This document shows, piece by piece, positions 23,955 through 32,221 of a stretch of DNA of 64,000 nucleotides. How positions within the stretch are numbered: the first letter of the stretch is position 1; each line of letters opens with the position of its first letter. Origin of the DNA: Terriglobus tenax (lineage in GTDB: Bacteria > Acidobacteriota > Terriglobia > Terriglobales > Acidobacteriaceae); NCBI RefSeq assembly GCF_025685395.1, contig NZ_JAGSYA010000003.1, forward strand, positions 434,001 through 498,000, given 5' to 3'. The position numbers and the translations under genes are program-made. Under the pieces are notes generated by a model. That model ran no database searches and was not told the origin of the DNA. It worked only from the letters and a program-made list of their open reading frames with translations.

Positions 23955-24677
23955 CTACTGGCGCGCGGCGCCGGGATTCAGACGCTGGTCGGCGATGGAG
24001 CCGGCAGCGGTCTTTGCTTCCTTGTCCTTGATCTGTGCGTAGATCTTGCGGGCATCTGCTTCCTGGCCCTTGGACTCGTACAGGGCGGCAAGCTGCAGCT
24101 GCGCGGTGGCGGCCGGAACCGACGGGGTCGGCTTGGCGATGAGCTGGTTGTACAGGTCAATCGACTTCTGGTCCTGTCCGCCCTGGTGATACAGGCTGGC
24201 CAGCGAGAGCTTGGCGAGAGCCGCCAGATCGCTGTTCCAGGAGCCGGCCACCTGCTCCAGCGTGGACTGCGCGGTGGAGGTCTGGTTGGCCTCAATGGCC
24301 GTGAGGCCGGAGAAGTACAGAGCCAGCTTGCCGGTGGAGGTCAAGCCGTAGCTGTCGGCCACCTGCTGGAATTTGTCATGGGCGGCCTTGGCGCGCTCCT
24401 GTGCGGAGGCGTAGGTCTTGACGCCGGGCTGAGCCGGAACGCCGGGCTCGGCGATATCGGCCTGGTAGGTCTCCATGGCTTCGCCGAAGGCGCGGTTGGC
24501 CGCGCTGGAACGCACGTTGTAGAGGACGAAGCCGCCCACGACGACGAGCAGAACGACAAGTACGACCACAGCGTAGCGGATCGCGGTGGAGCGGTTCTTG
24601 TGGGCCCAGTCCAGGCTGTTCTCGGCTGCGGTGGCGAGGGCGTCTTGCTTCAGGTTGTGGCGGGTCTGACTATCCAA
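23955..24677 (-). CDS. YfgM/TPR_21-like membrane-anchored tetratricopeptide protein
   Basis: About 240 residues: a cytoplasmic N terminus, one membrane helix (residues about 33-53, YAVVVLVVLLVVVGGFVLY), then a periplasmic helical repeat region with paired TPR-like helices (AALAKLSLASLYHQGGQDQKSIDLYNQLI). This matches the YfgM-like fold, which in enterobacteria associates with the Sec translocon and PpiD. The start is TTG 24677 with AAGGAA six bases upstream, giving the N terminus DSQTRHNLKQDALATAAENS; the longer ATG frame at 24731 lacks a ribosome-binding site. Confidence 0.75.
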   Translation of the reverse strand: MDSQTRHNLKQDALATAAENSLDWAHKNRSTAIRYAVVVLVVLLVVVGGFVLYNVRSSAANRAFGEAMETYQADIAEPGVPAQPGVKTYASAQERAKAAHDKFQQVADSYGLTSTGKLALYFSGLTAIEANQTSTAQSTLEQVAGSWNSDLAALAKLSLASLYHQGGQDQKSIDLYNQLIAKPTPSVPAATAQLQLAALYESKGQEADARKIYAQIKDKEAKTAAGSIADQRLNPGAARQ

Positions 24678-24743
24678 CGTGGTGTTCCTTAAAGGTGTCG
24701 GTAAGGTGCCGTGCCCGGGATGGGCACGCAAGCCATAAGTCTA

Positions 24744-25019
24744 TCAGTGGTGGTTTGCGGCTTCAATCTCGGCGATCCGGAGCTGCTCGCCTGGTTTCAG
24801 GTAGCTCTTGCGGCGGAACCAGTCTTCCATGGCGATTTGCAGGCGGTCGAGCGGGACGCGGTGACCGGCTTCCATCAGGCCGTCGGCCAGTGGAAGGGTG
24901 TCGTCGAAGAGGGCATCGTTGGTGAAATTGCGCATGGCGAAGGAGTCAATGTGCGCCAGGGGAGCTGGGCGCTGGACTCCGTTGGTGTCGATATGAATGG
25001 ACAATTTGCGGATAAACAT
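24744..25019 (-). CDS. Small hypothetical protein
   Basis: A 91-residue frame (MFIRKLSIHIDTNGVQRP ...) without signal peptide, membrane segment or recognised motif. It is soluble and mildly basic in the middle, with several Arg/Lys-Leu pairs (EDWFRRKSYLKPGEQLRIAEIEAANHH). It is plausible as a real gene: it fills the gap 12 bases upstream of the YfgM-like gene region on the same strand and has no competing frame of better quality. The Shine-Dalgarno is weak. Function not assigned. Confidence 0.5.
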   Translation of the reverse strand: MFIRKLSIHIDTNGVQRPAPLAHIDSFAMRNFTNDALFDDTLPLADGLMEAGHRVPLDRLQIAMEDWFRRKSYLKPGEQLRIAEIEAANHH

Positions 25020-25233
25020 AACTTACTTAAGTAGTTTTACAAAGGATTGACGCGCTGCATGTGAGATGTTCCGATTTATTCAATTCTTCATTTTGTGGTT
25101 ACTCCTGTTTGACGGCGTTAGACCGTTCACGGATCTCCACACAAAGCAAAGAATATCGCGGCGACTGGCAGAACAAAGCCGGCGCTGACTTATGTAGTTC
25201 CCTCTGGCTAATTGAATTTTTTAGGAGCAATCG

Positions 25234-28200
25234 ATGCGAAATATCCTTATGCGCGGGCGCATTTTTGCGCTTGCGCTTCTCACGCTCATTCTGAGCGTGA
25301 CCACTACCTTTGCGCAATCGACACGTGGAGCTGTGACCGGTACCGTAACTGACCAGTCCGGTGCCGTGATTGTGGCTGCAAAGGTTGACCTTACTTCCCC
25401 TGCAACCAATGTGACCGTAACCACCGTGACGAACAAGGCGGGTGTATACCGCTTTGACGGTGTTCTGGTTGGCGATTACAACGTCTCTGTGGAAGCACAG
25501 GGATTTGCGAAGACCCTCGCGCCCTTAACGGTCAACGTTGGCGCCCTGGTCGGCCGTGACTTCCAACTGGCAGCAGGAAGCAGTACATCGGTGGAAGTCA
25601 CAGTGAATCCGCCGGATATTCAGACGGAAGATTCAGTGCGCAGCCAGGTCATTCCTGCTGAGCAACTGGCTGAGTTGCCGATTGCCGGCCAGAATTCACT
25701 CAATCTGATCCTTACCGCACCGGGCGTTGTGCCGTCGAAGACGGGCAGCAATTCGGATGGCGGTATTGGCGCGGTGAACGGAGCCCGTTCGCGTTCCAAT
25801 AACTTTCTTCTTGACGGCATCAACAACAATGACATTTCGGTTACGGGACCGCAGTTCATCTTCTATAACAATGACGCCCTGGCGCAGGTTTCTTACCAGA
25901 CGTCGAACTTCACGCCCGAATTTGGCCGCGCTGGTGGCGCTGTCGTCAGCCAGATCACGAAGTCGGGTACCAACCAGATTCACGGAACCGTGGCGTGGGT
26001 GTATCGCACCTCGCTGTTCAACGCTTCGACACAGACGCAGCGAAATAACTGGCGCAGCGGCGGTATGACATCCAACCTAGTACCGAAATATGTGGAGCAC
26101 ATTCCGGCGTTTACTGTGGGGGGACCTGTTCGTCTGCCGTTCTATGATGGCCGCGATAAGACCTTCTTCTTCGGTGCCGGTCAGTGGGACCGCTACTCTT
26201 CGGGTGGTACACAGTCGACTTTCACCATTCCTACGGCGTCTGGCTATTCCGTACTCAACTCGCTGGCGAGTGCCTGCCCCAATGTGGCTCGTTACCTGGG
26301 CCTGCTGGGTAGTCTCCGCGGCGCCAGCGGTGCCGTTGGATCATCCAACATTCCGATTAACGTTCAGGCCAATCTGGCCAATACCACTTGCAACGGCACA
26401 GCCCGTACCGGCCAACAGGTTGAGGTTGGACCGTATGTCCGCACCGTTCCGGAACTGAGCAAGGACAACAACCACCTGGTGCGTATTGACCATGTGGTTT
26501 CTCCAAAGCAGCAGTTGATGTTCCGCTGGCTCTATGACAAAAACTCGGACAACGTTGGTGGCGTGATCGGTATGACGCCAGACTACGATGTTCCGTTCAA
26601 GGCGCAGTATATGGCCGGTAACTTCAACGATACGTATACCTTCTCGCCGCGTGTGGTCAACGAGTTCCGTTTTGGCTTCTCGCGCAACAACTATGGCTGG
26701 TTCCTGTCCGGGGGGGGAATTGGTACAACCCTGGAAGCAATCACAATTGCAGGTGGTCCCTCGGTACCGAATATCAGCAGCACCTTCCCACAGGGGCGTG
26801 TTTCTAACACCTGGCAGTACAACGACACGGTGACTCTGCTGAAGGGACGCCATGCCTTCAAGTTCGGCGCTGAAATTCTGCGTCAGCTTGCTGTGCAGGA
26901 TGCACCTTACAACTACCGTGGAACGGTCGGCTATGCAGCCAGCACGCAGAATACATTCGTCACCACTGCCATCTCTGGTCTGGCGAATTACATTGACAAC
27001 TACGCAGGTCCAAGTGGAACGGTTGGGAAATCGTTTGGCACCGGACACTACCGCCCGAATCTGTTCTCGATGGCCTTCTTCTTCCAGGACATCTTCAAAG
27101 TGAACTCTGACCTGACGCTCACCTATGGCGTGCGTTATGAGAACTTTGGGCAGCCGGGAAATATCTTCCGCTACCCCGTTGTCACGACCGGACTCGACCT
27201 GGATAACACGCAACGCGTCAACCAGGACAACAACAACTTCGGACCTGCCTTCGGATTTTCGTACAGCCCGTCCTTTGTCAGCAGCCGCCACTCGTTTGTA
27301 CTTCGCGGCGGCTATAACATCACGTACGACACGTGGTTCAATAACATGCTGTCGAATATGACGGCGGGTGTGCCGAATACCCAGTCCAGCCAGCCCATCG
27401 TTACAACCTCCAACGCAACAACGCCGCGTGGATTGAATGGTGTGTCGGGTATTTTGCCGACGCTCGCTGCGGTGCCGTTGAATCCCTATCTCAATTTCAC
27501 CAGCCAATACAAGAAGAACATGGCGAACCCTTACTATCATCACTTCGCGTTCGGTATCCAGCAGGATATTGCGAGCAAGTTTGTGGTGGATCTGGCGTAT
27601 GTTGGATCGTTGGGACGTCAGCTCTTCTTTACTAACAATGTCAACCCGACTCAGCCCAATGCAACCTTCAGTGGTGCTGACCAGATCAGCACGGCCTATG
27701 GCACGCAAAGCCGCCGTCTGTACTCCACTCGCGGCCTGATTCAGCCTCGCGAGAGTGGTATGACGTCGAGCTATCACTCCCTGCAGTTGCAACTTCGCCG
27801 CCGCCAGATGAACACCTTTGCGGGTAAGGTGAGCTTCAACTCGTCCTACACCTGGTCCAAAGCCATGGATAACGGTTCGGATGTCTTCGCGACCTATGCC
27901 ACCGGCTCGCTGGGCAGCAAATCGATCTCGCAGTGGGGACCTGCCGCGAACTTCGACCACGGTCCGATGGACACGGATCGCCGTCATACTTCGTCGACGG
28001 TTATTGCCATGGACTTCAGAGGTGTAAGCAACCACCTGCTAAACGAGTTTGTGGGTGGATGGAGTGTGGCTCCGATCCTGAATGTGTTGAGCGGTGCACC
28101 GTTCACCATCTTCAACGGAACGGACCGCGACCTGGATGGTACGGCGAGTAATGATCGCCCGAATATCGGCAATCCGAATGCGCCCGTGAATACCCGTGCG

Positions 28201-28599
28201 GTCATCGTTGGAACCGCAACCTGTGCCTCTGGCTACTATGATCCGAATCGTCGCACCACCAGTGCGATTCCGATTTCGGCGGCCTGCGTCAACCCGACGG
28301 ATGTTCGCTGGGTACAGGCACCCACCTATCAACCCACCAGCCCGGTAATGGCGAGTCGCAATTCGATGTACACCACGCGTTACCTGGGCCTGGATATGAA
28401 TGTGCTGAAGAAGTTCACCATCTCGGACCATCTGAAGGCGGAACTGCGCGGCGAGTTCTTCAACATCACCAATAACCAGAACTTCGATACGCCCAACCAG
28501 CCGGCGACGGTATCTTCGACGGCAAATACCTTTATGGACTTCACCACGATCAGTGGCGGAGCTCGCAACTTCCGCATCGGTGCCAAGATTCTGTTCTAA
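25234..28599 (+). CDS. Oar-like TonB-dependent outer-membrane receptor
   Basis: A 1121-residue outer-membrane protein. It has a signal peptide ending near TFAQS, then a carboxypeptidase-regulatory-like (CarboxypepD_reg) beta-sandwich at about residues 30-115 (GAVTGTVTDQSGAVIVAAKVDLTSP ...), a plug domain (PIAGQNSLNLIL ... NFLLDGINNNDISVTG) and a long beta-barrel ending in the aromatic C terminus ARNFRIGAKILF. This architecture is greatly expanded in Acidobacteria and is presumed to take up oligosaccharides or peptides. AGGAG lies eight bases before the ATG. It stands alone, with its own terminator at 28621. Confidence 0.92.
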   Translation: MRNILMRGRIFALALLTLILSVTTTFAQSTRGAVTGTVTDQSGAVIVAAKVDLTSPATNVTVTTVTNKAGVYRFDGVLVGDYNVSVEAQGFAKTLAPLTVNVGALVGRDFQLAAGSSTSVEVTVNPPDIQTEDSVRSQVIPAEQLAELPIAGQNSLNLILTAPGVVPSKTGSNSDGGIGAVNGARSRSNNFLLDGINNNDISVTGPQFIFYNNDALAQVSYQTSNFTPEFGRAGGAVVSQITKSGTNQIHGTVAWVYRTSLFNASTQTQRNNWRSGGMTSNLVPKYVEHIPAFTVGGPVRLPFYDGRDKTFFFGAGQWDRYSSGGTQSTFTIPTASGYSVLNSLASACPNVARYLGLLGSLRGASGAVGSSNIPINVQANLANTTCNGTARTGQQVEVGPYVRTVPELSKDNNHLVRIDHVVSPKQQLMFRWLYDKNSDNVGGVIGMTPDYDVPFKAQYMAGNFNDTYTFSPRVVNEFRFGFSRNNYGWFLSGGGIGTTLEAITIAGGPSVPNISSTFPQGRVSNTWQYNDTVTLLKGRHAFKFGAEILRQLAVQDAPYNYRGTVGYAASTQNTFVTTAISGLANYIDNYAGPSGTVGKSFGTGHYRPNLFSMAFFFQDIFKVNSDLTLTYGVRYENFGQPGNIFRYPVVTTGLDLDNTQRVNQDNNNFGPAFGFSYSPSFVSSRHSFVLRGGYNITYDTWFNNMLSNMTAGVPNTQSSQPIVTTSNATTPRGLNGVSGILPTLAAVPLNPYLNFTSQYKKNMANPYYHHFAFGIQQDIASKFVVDLAYVGSLGRQLFFTNNVNPTQPNATFSGADQISTAYGTQSRRLYSTRGLIQPRESGMTSSYHSLQLQLRRRQMNTFAGKVSFNSSYTWSKAMDNGSDVFATYATGSLGSKSISQWGPAANFDHGPMDTDRRHTSSTVIAMDFRGVSNHLLNEFVGGWSVAPILNVLSGAPFTIFNGTDRDLDGTASNDRPNIGNPNAPVNTRAVIVGTATCASGYYDPNRRTTSAIPISAACVNPTDVRWVQAPTYQPTSPVMASRNSMYTTRYLGLDMNVLKKFTISDHLKAELRGEFFNITNNQNFDTPNQPATVSSTANTFMDFTTISGGARNFRIGAKILF

Positions 28600-28620
28600 G
28601 CAGAGACTGGCGCTTCAACC

Positions 28621-28648
28621 AGAAACCCCGCCTTAGGGCGGGGTTTCT
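28621..28648 (+). terminator. Terminator after the Oar-like receptor gene
   Basis: AGAAACCCCGCC / GGCGGGGTTTCT, a 12-bp stem with a short loop. The A-rich and T-rich ends make it usable by the convergent phosphatase gene as well. Confidence 0.85.
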
Positions 28649-28662
28649 GTATTTTGGGCGGG

Positions 28663-29226
28663 CTAAAACGGCTCGTGGATCAGGCGTTGTGATGTGAGTT
28701 TGCCGTTGGGGGCGTAGTGCAGTTCGATGACCCAGTCGAAGACCTCATCAGGCCAGTGGTCGCCGTTGAGGAGTTGTTTAGGGTTGGCTCCGAGTTTGGT
28801 GAGCAGTTCGGGAATGCCGCCGTGGCGCCAGGAGATGAGGACGACGTGGCCGTGCGGCTTTGCCGTCAGTTCCGAGACGAAGTCGTCGTTCTTTTTCTCG
28901 ATGTAGTGGGTATCGATGGGTTTGCCGAGGGCTTTGCTCAGGGGCTCGACGGTCAGGCGGGGCCGCAGGCTGTTTTTGCTGTCTGTGGCGGCGAAGATGG
29001 TGTCGATGGAAAGCTTCTGGCCGTCCGGATCGGTGAAGGGAGCAAAGTACGTGGCGTAATGCTGCGCACGAGCCTCGCCGGCCGGGGTCAGGTGGTCGCC
29101 CACCAGCGGCTTTTCAGCATGGCGGATGATCAGCAGAGTGGTGTCGCGCAGACCCTCCTGCGCGAGGCAGGCAGAGGCGGGTACGAAGCAGAGGACAGCA
29201 GGCAGAAGCCAGCGGCGCAGGAGCAT
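28663..29226 (-). CDS. Exported histidine phosphatase superfamily protein
   Basis: A 187-residue protein with a signal peptide (MLLRRWLLPAVLCFVPASACLA). The catalytic motif RHAEKP at residues 35-40 supplies the phospho-accepting His36, and a second histidine in ISWRHGGIPELL fits the superfamily's distal catalytic position. TFIAATDSK-like residues (TIFAATDSKNSLRPRLT) contribute the pocket arginine. It is probably a periplasmic phosphatase; substrate unknown. It is convergent with the Oar-like receptor gene. Confidence 0.82.
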   Translation of the reverse strand: MLLRRWLLPAVLCFVPASACLAQEGLRDTTLLIIRHAEKPLVGDHLTPAGEARAQHYATYFAPFTDPDGQKLSIDTIFAATDSKNSLRPRLTVEPLSKALGKPIDTHYIEKKNDDFVSELTAKPHGHVVLISWRHGGIPELLTKLGANPKQLLNGDHWPDEVFDWVIELHYAPNGKLTSQRLIHEPF

Positions 29227-29265
29227 GGCCTGATGGTGCCGTACGAAGCTTAAGGCAGGATGAAA

Positions 29266-29712
29266 TTAGTCGGAGAGCGATGTCTTATGGGGCTCGCCGG
29301 GGAGGGCGAAATCCAGTTCCGAGGGGTGCGAGTCGCGGTTGACCAGCGGAAGCTGCGGCAGGTTGGCGGTGTGGCCAGCCTCGCGGACGACCGTATCGAC
29401 ATGCTCCAGAACTTCGGCTGTCGACATGGTGTACATCTCGCGGCCGTTGTCGTAGCCGGTCTCAATGATGGACTTCAGGTAATGTCCCGCGGCCTGGGCG
29501 GCCAGGTAGTCGGTAATGACGTGGCCGTTCTTGGCCTTCTGCTGTACCCATGCTTCATTCGGCATGGCGATCCACACGGGGCGGCCATTGACGGCAAAGC
29601 GGATGTCCGTGGCGTCAGCGTGACGGGTTGCGATGGCAACCACGGTGCCCTTCCAGGTGCAGTGCAGCTCTTCGCCAGTAAAACGGTCTTGTGCGCGGAA
29701 ATCCTCGTACAT
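29266..29712 (-). CDS. Conserved hypothetical protein
   Basis: A 148-residue soluble protein (MYEDFRAQDRFTGEELHCTWKGTVVAIATRHADATDIRF ...). A short N-terminal beta-rich part, FAVNGRPVWIAMPNEAWVQQK, is followed by a helical segment (ITDYLAAQAAGHYLKSIIETGYDNGREMYTMSTAEVLEHV) and a Pro/Ser-rich tail. No known domain is recognised. The ATG at 29712 begins the sequence with coding character; the longer frame upstream is Pro/Ser/Thr-rich noise antisense to the neighbouring gene. Confidence 0.6.
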   Translation of the reverse strand: MYEDFRAQDRFTGEELHCTWKGTVVAIATRHADATDIRFAVNGRPVWIAMPNEAWVQQKAKNGHVITDYLAAQAAGHYLKSIIETGYDNGREMYTMSTAEVLEHVDTVVREAGHTANLPQLPLVNRDSHPSELDFALPGEPHKTSLSD

Positions 29713-29755
29713 ACCTATGAGCGTAAATGACGTCCGTGGCCGGGGCAAGATATCC

Positions 29756-30829
29756 CTACCAGCCGGCGATGGAGAGATTGGAAAGAGAGTTGGGGTCGCT
29801 GTAGGCGCCGGGGCCCATGTAGGAGTTCCATCCGGAGAGGAAACCGGCGGTGGAGACCTGGCTGATATCTGGCCGGTAGACGCTGGTGATGAAGGAGAAA
29901 TCGGTGACATTCCCCCCGACCATGCACGGCGAATAGGCGCGGTGCTTCAGGTCTTCGGCAACGTAACCCTGTGTCAGGGTATCGGCGCGGGAGAGCACCT
30001 GGACGGTATCCGGCTTGCCGTTGCGATCCACATGGACGTAGACCTGCAGGCGAGGCGTCTGCGACTGTGGCAGGCCGACGGGCTGGTAGCCGCCCTGGTC
30101 ACAACTGGCGAGTTCGGCGCTGTGGGCCGGGTGCAGGTGACTGGCGGGCAACGGATCGAGTGGATGCTCGAGCGGTTCCAGAGTGGTGATGGCCAGTTCG
30201 GCGATCTTGCCCTCCTCGCCCAGAATGGCAATGCGGCCGGGGACGCGGTAGCCGAACAGGGTGGTCCAGCCGAGGATGGCGGTGACGATGCCGTTGCGTT
30301 TGACGGCGCGGAGTTCGCCGGTTGTGGCCTGGAAGCAGGTGGTAGGGGCATCGACCAGCGAGACGGCGTACATGCCGGACTCGTCTGTACGCTGGGTGCC
30401 GAAGCAGGCAAGATTGCCGCGACCGGGAGCATGTTCGGCCAGAAAGCGGTCGTGCGGAAGCACCTCCGGTACGCCGGTGTCGCCAAAACCTTCCAGCGCC
30501 AGCAGGAGCGCTGGCGCAAGGGAAGCGTTGCGGGTGTCTGTGAAGGCGCTGCCGGAGGAGGTGTAGACGGTGAAGTGCTGCCGGGTGGAGTTCACGATTC
30601 GCCGCTGGCTGGCGGGGGATTCGTAGAGGTCTTCCACGGTGCCGGACTGCGAAGGGCGGCCCTGCCGGTCAAAAAGCTGAAAGCTGAGGATGCGGTGCCA
30701 GGGCTGCTGGTAAGCCTGATGCACGCTTTCGCGCTGGGAGCGGAGCATCTCCGCAGGCTTCCAGGCTTGTCCTGTGAGCAGGGCCGGGGTGGTGAACACG
30801 CAAAGCGCTATCAGCAGCTTCCGCATCAT
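29756..30829 (-). CDS. Exported protein with a TonB C-terminal-like domain
   Basis: 357 residues with a signal peptide (MMRKLLIALCVFTTPALLTGQA). Residues about 25-230 form an unassigned domain with two possible disulfide cysteines (NLACFGTQR, PTTCFQATT). The last 120 residues (PVGLPQSQTPRLQVYVHVDRNGKPDTVQVLS ... LKHRAYSPCMVGGNVTDFSF) resemble the TonB C-terminal fold. Unlike TonB it lacks the uncleaved membrane anchor and proline-rich spacer, so it cannot work as a standard energy transducer. Either of two adjacent ATG codons (30829, 30826) may be the start. Confidence 0.65.
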   Translation of the reverse strand: MMRKLLIALCVFTTPALLTGQAWKPAEMLRSQRESVHQAYQQPWHRILSFQLFDRQGRPSQSGTVEDLYESPASQRRIVNSTRQHFTVYTSSGSAFTDTRNASLAPALLLALEGFGDTGVPEVLPHDRFLAEHAPGRGNLACFGTQRTDESGMYAVSLVDAPTTCFQATTGELRAVKRNGIVTAILGWTTLFGYRVPGRIAILGEEGKIAELAITTLEPLEHPLDPLPASHLHPAHSAELASCDQGGYQPVGLPQSQTPRLQVYVHVDRNGKPDTVQVLSRADTLTQGYVAEDLKHRAYSPCMVGGNVTDFSFITSVYRPDISQVSTAGFLSGWNSYMGPGAYSDPNSLSNLSIAGW

Positions 30830-30868
30830 GCGGACGATGATAGCCCCGGCCTGCGGGGTGTGTGCGGT

Positions 30869-31276
30869 TTATTTCACCACGAGCAGAGCAATCATCAGGG
30901 CGATGGAGACAAGCGCCAGGGCCAGCAGCATCCAGAACCAGTTCTGGTAGCTGTGGAGCTGCCGTTCCAGCAGGTCGATCTGACGGCTGGCGGCGTCCTG
31001 GTGAGAGCGAAGCTCTTCAGACAGGTGGTCCATGCGCTGGGTGAGTTCGTGATGGCTCTCAAAGATCTGCTTGCTGAGAGAGGCGTGCGAACGTGCAACC
31101 TGACTCAGCTCAGTCTTCAGGGCCTCGGTTGCATCGTGCAGCGGCGCCAGGTCGAGCTCCAACGGAGCAGCGGGCGCGGCGACGAACCGGCTGGCCACCA
31201 GGTTTTCCAGAAGGGGGATGAGGCGGACGAGCTTCGGAAGGTGTTCGGTGAGTTGGAGAAGAAGCTTTGGCCACAT
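30869..31276 (-). CDS. Coiled-coil protein with C-terminal membrane anchor
   Basis: 135 residues. A leucine-rich amphipathic N terminus (MWPKLLLQLTEHLPKLVRLIPLLENL) is followed by a coiled coil at about residues 45-108 (heptads such as LHDATEALKTELSQVARSHASLSKQI, DHLSEELRSHQDAASRQIDLLERQL) and a single membrane helix at the very end (NWFWMLLALALVSIALMIALLVVK). It is a tail-anchored layout. Function unknown; 39 bases separate it from the exported TonB-like gene downstream. Confidence 0.6.
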   Translation of the reverse strand: MWPKLLLQLTEHLPKLVRLIPLLENLVASRFVAAPAAPLELDLAPLHDATEALKTELSQVARSHASLSKQIFESHHELTQRMDHLSEELRSHQDAASRQIDLLERQLHSYQNWFWMLLALALVSIALMIALLVVK

Positions 31277-31349
31277 AGGTTTAGGGTGCAGCTTTACGTC
31301 CGGAATCGCAACCCCCGGGCTTTGTTTCTATCAAAAGCCGGTCGCACTT

Positions 31350-31380
31350 TCGAGCGATACCCCACCCTTCGCGAAACGCT
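31350..31380. repeat. Short CGATACCCCACCCTT repeat module
   Basis: The module CGATACCCCACCCTTCGC matches part of repeat copy 4 (20270-20290). It lies alone in a gap between two minus-strand genes, indicating that modules of the composite repeat can occur separately. Confidence 0.45.
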
Positions 31381-31408
31381 GTGAAGAATATGCAACGAGG
31401 GCCCGTCG

Positions 31409-31966
31409 CTAGCGGCGGTTCAGGCTGGCGACGAGTTTGGGCAGGATCAAATCCAGTTTCTTTTGCCGGGAGCGGAAGCTGGAGGCAAGCTGTTTGCGGA
31501 CCAGGGCATGGGCGAAGGCCGGACGTGGGGTGAATTCGATCGCGTCGGTGACCAGGGTGCCGTGAATAAGAACTCCGGCCTGGTTGGTGCGGGTCTGCTC
31601 TTCCACGCTATGGGTGTGCTTCCAGAACTGGAAAGGGCCGCGCAGTTGGATGTCCGTAAAGTGATGATTCCACTGAAATTCTGTGATCTCCGCTTCCCAT
31701 GGAACGCGGAAGTTGATCAATGGCAGCGGAAGGATGCAGGCGGAGACTATGAACCGGCTGCCGGCACCCGCTGCGATGCTTTTGAGGCGAAGCGCCGGGT
31801 CCGCAGCAACGGGACGCGGTGGAGGAGGAGCCAGCGCGGCCTCTTCAATGCGCACCTTCAGAAATTTGGGCATGAGAAGAGGCAGGTTGTAGGGATTCGC
31901 GAAGAAAGCGAAGACCAGTTCGACGGGATAGGGGACCCATTGCTCGGTATGAAAGATAGCCGGCAT
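31409..31966 (-). CDS. SRPBCC-family (START-like) ligand-binding protein
   Basis: A 185-residue protein of the cyclase/dehydrase or START-like fold. It starts with the typical FHTEQWVPYPVELVFAFFANPYNLPLLMP (edge strand plus first helix), continues with WEAEITEFQWNHHFTDIQLRGPFQFWKHTHSVEE and ends with FIPRPAFAHALVRKQLASSFRSRQKKL-like helix alpha3. Such proteins bind hydrophobic ligands; the ligand is unknown. The ATG at 31966 has GAAGAAG upstream. The gene is divergent from the TonB-siderophore receptor gene, with 255 bases between starts. Confidence 0.75.
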   Translation of the reverse strand: MPAIFHTEQWVPYPVELVFAFFANPYNLPLLMPKFLKVRIEEAALAPPPPRPVAADPALRLKSIAAGAGSRFIVSACILPLPLINFRVPWEAEITEFQWNHHFTDIQLRGPFQFWKHTHSVEEQTRTNQAGVLIHGTLVTDAIEFTPRPAFAHALVRKQLASSFRSRQKKLDLILPKLVASLNRR

Positions 31967-32221
31967 CGCTTCTTCAGGGTACTCCGGCCGATAAGCGACC
32001 GAAACAGTCGGAAATTTTTCCGGATATGCGACTCGAACGGTCGTCTTTGCGGTATGCTGCGTATATCGGACTGAAGAAGTCTTGTATCTGGGCGCACGGT
32101 GTAACCCATCCTGCGTCCTTTGGAAATGTTGTTGCGCCAGGCGAGGTTGAGGGACCGAGCAAGGAAAAAGAGCGAACTCCACGGTATTGGGGGTATCGCA
32201 CTAAATCTCGGAGAGACACCA

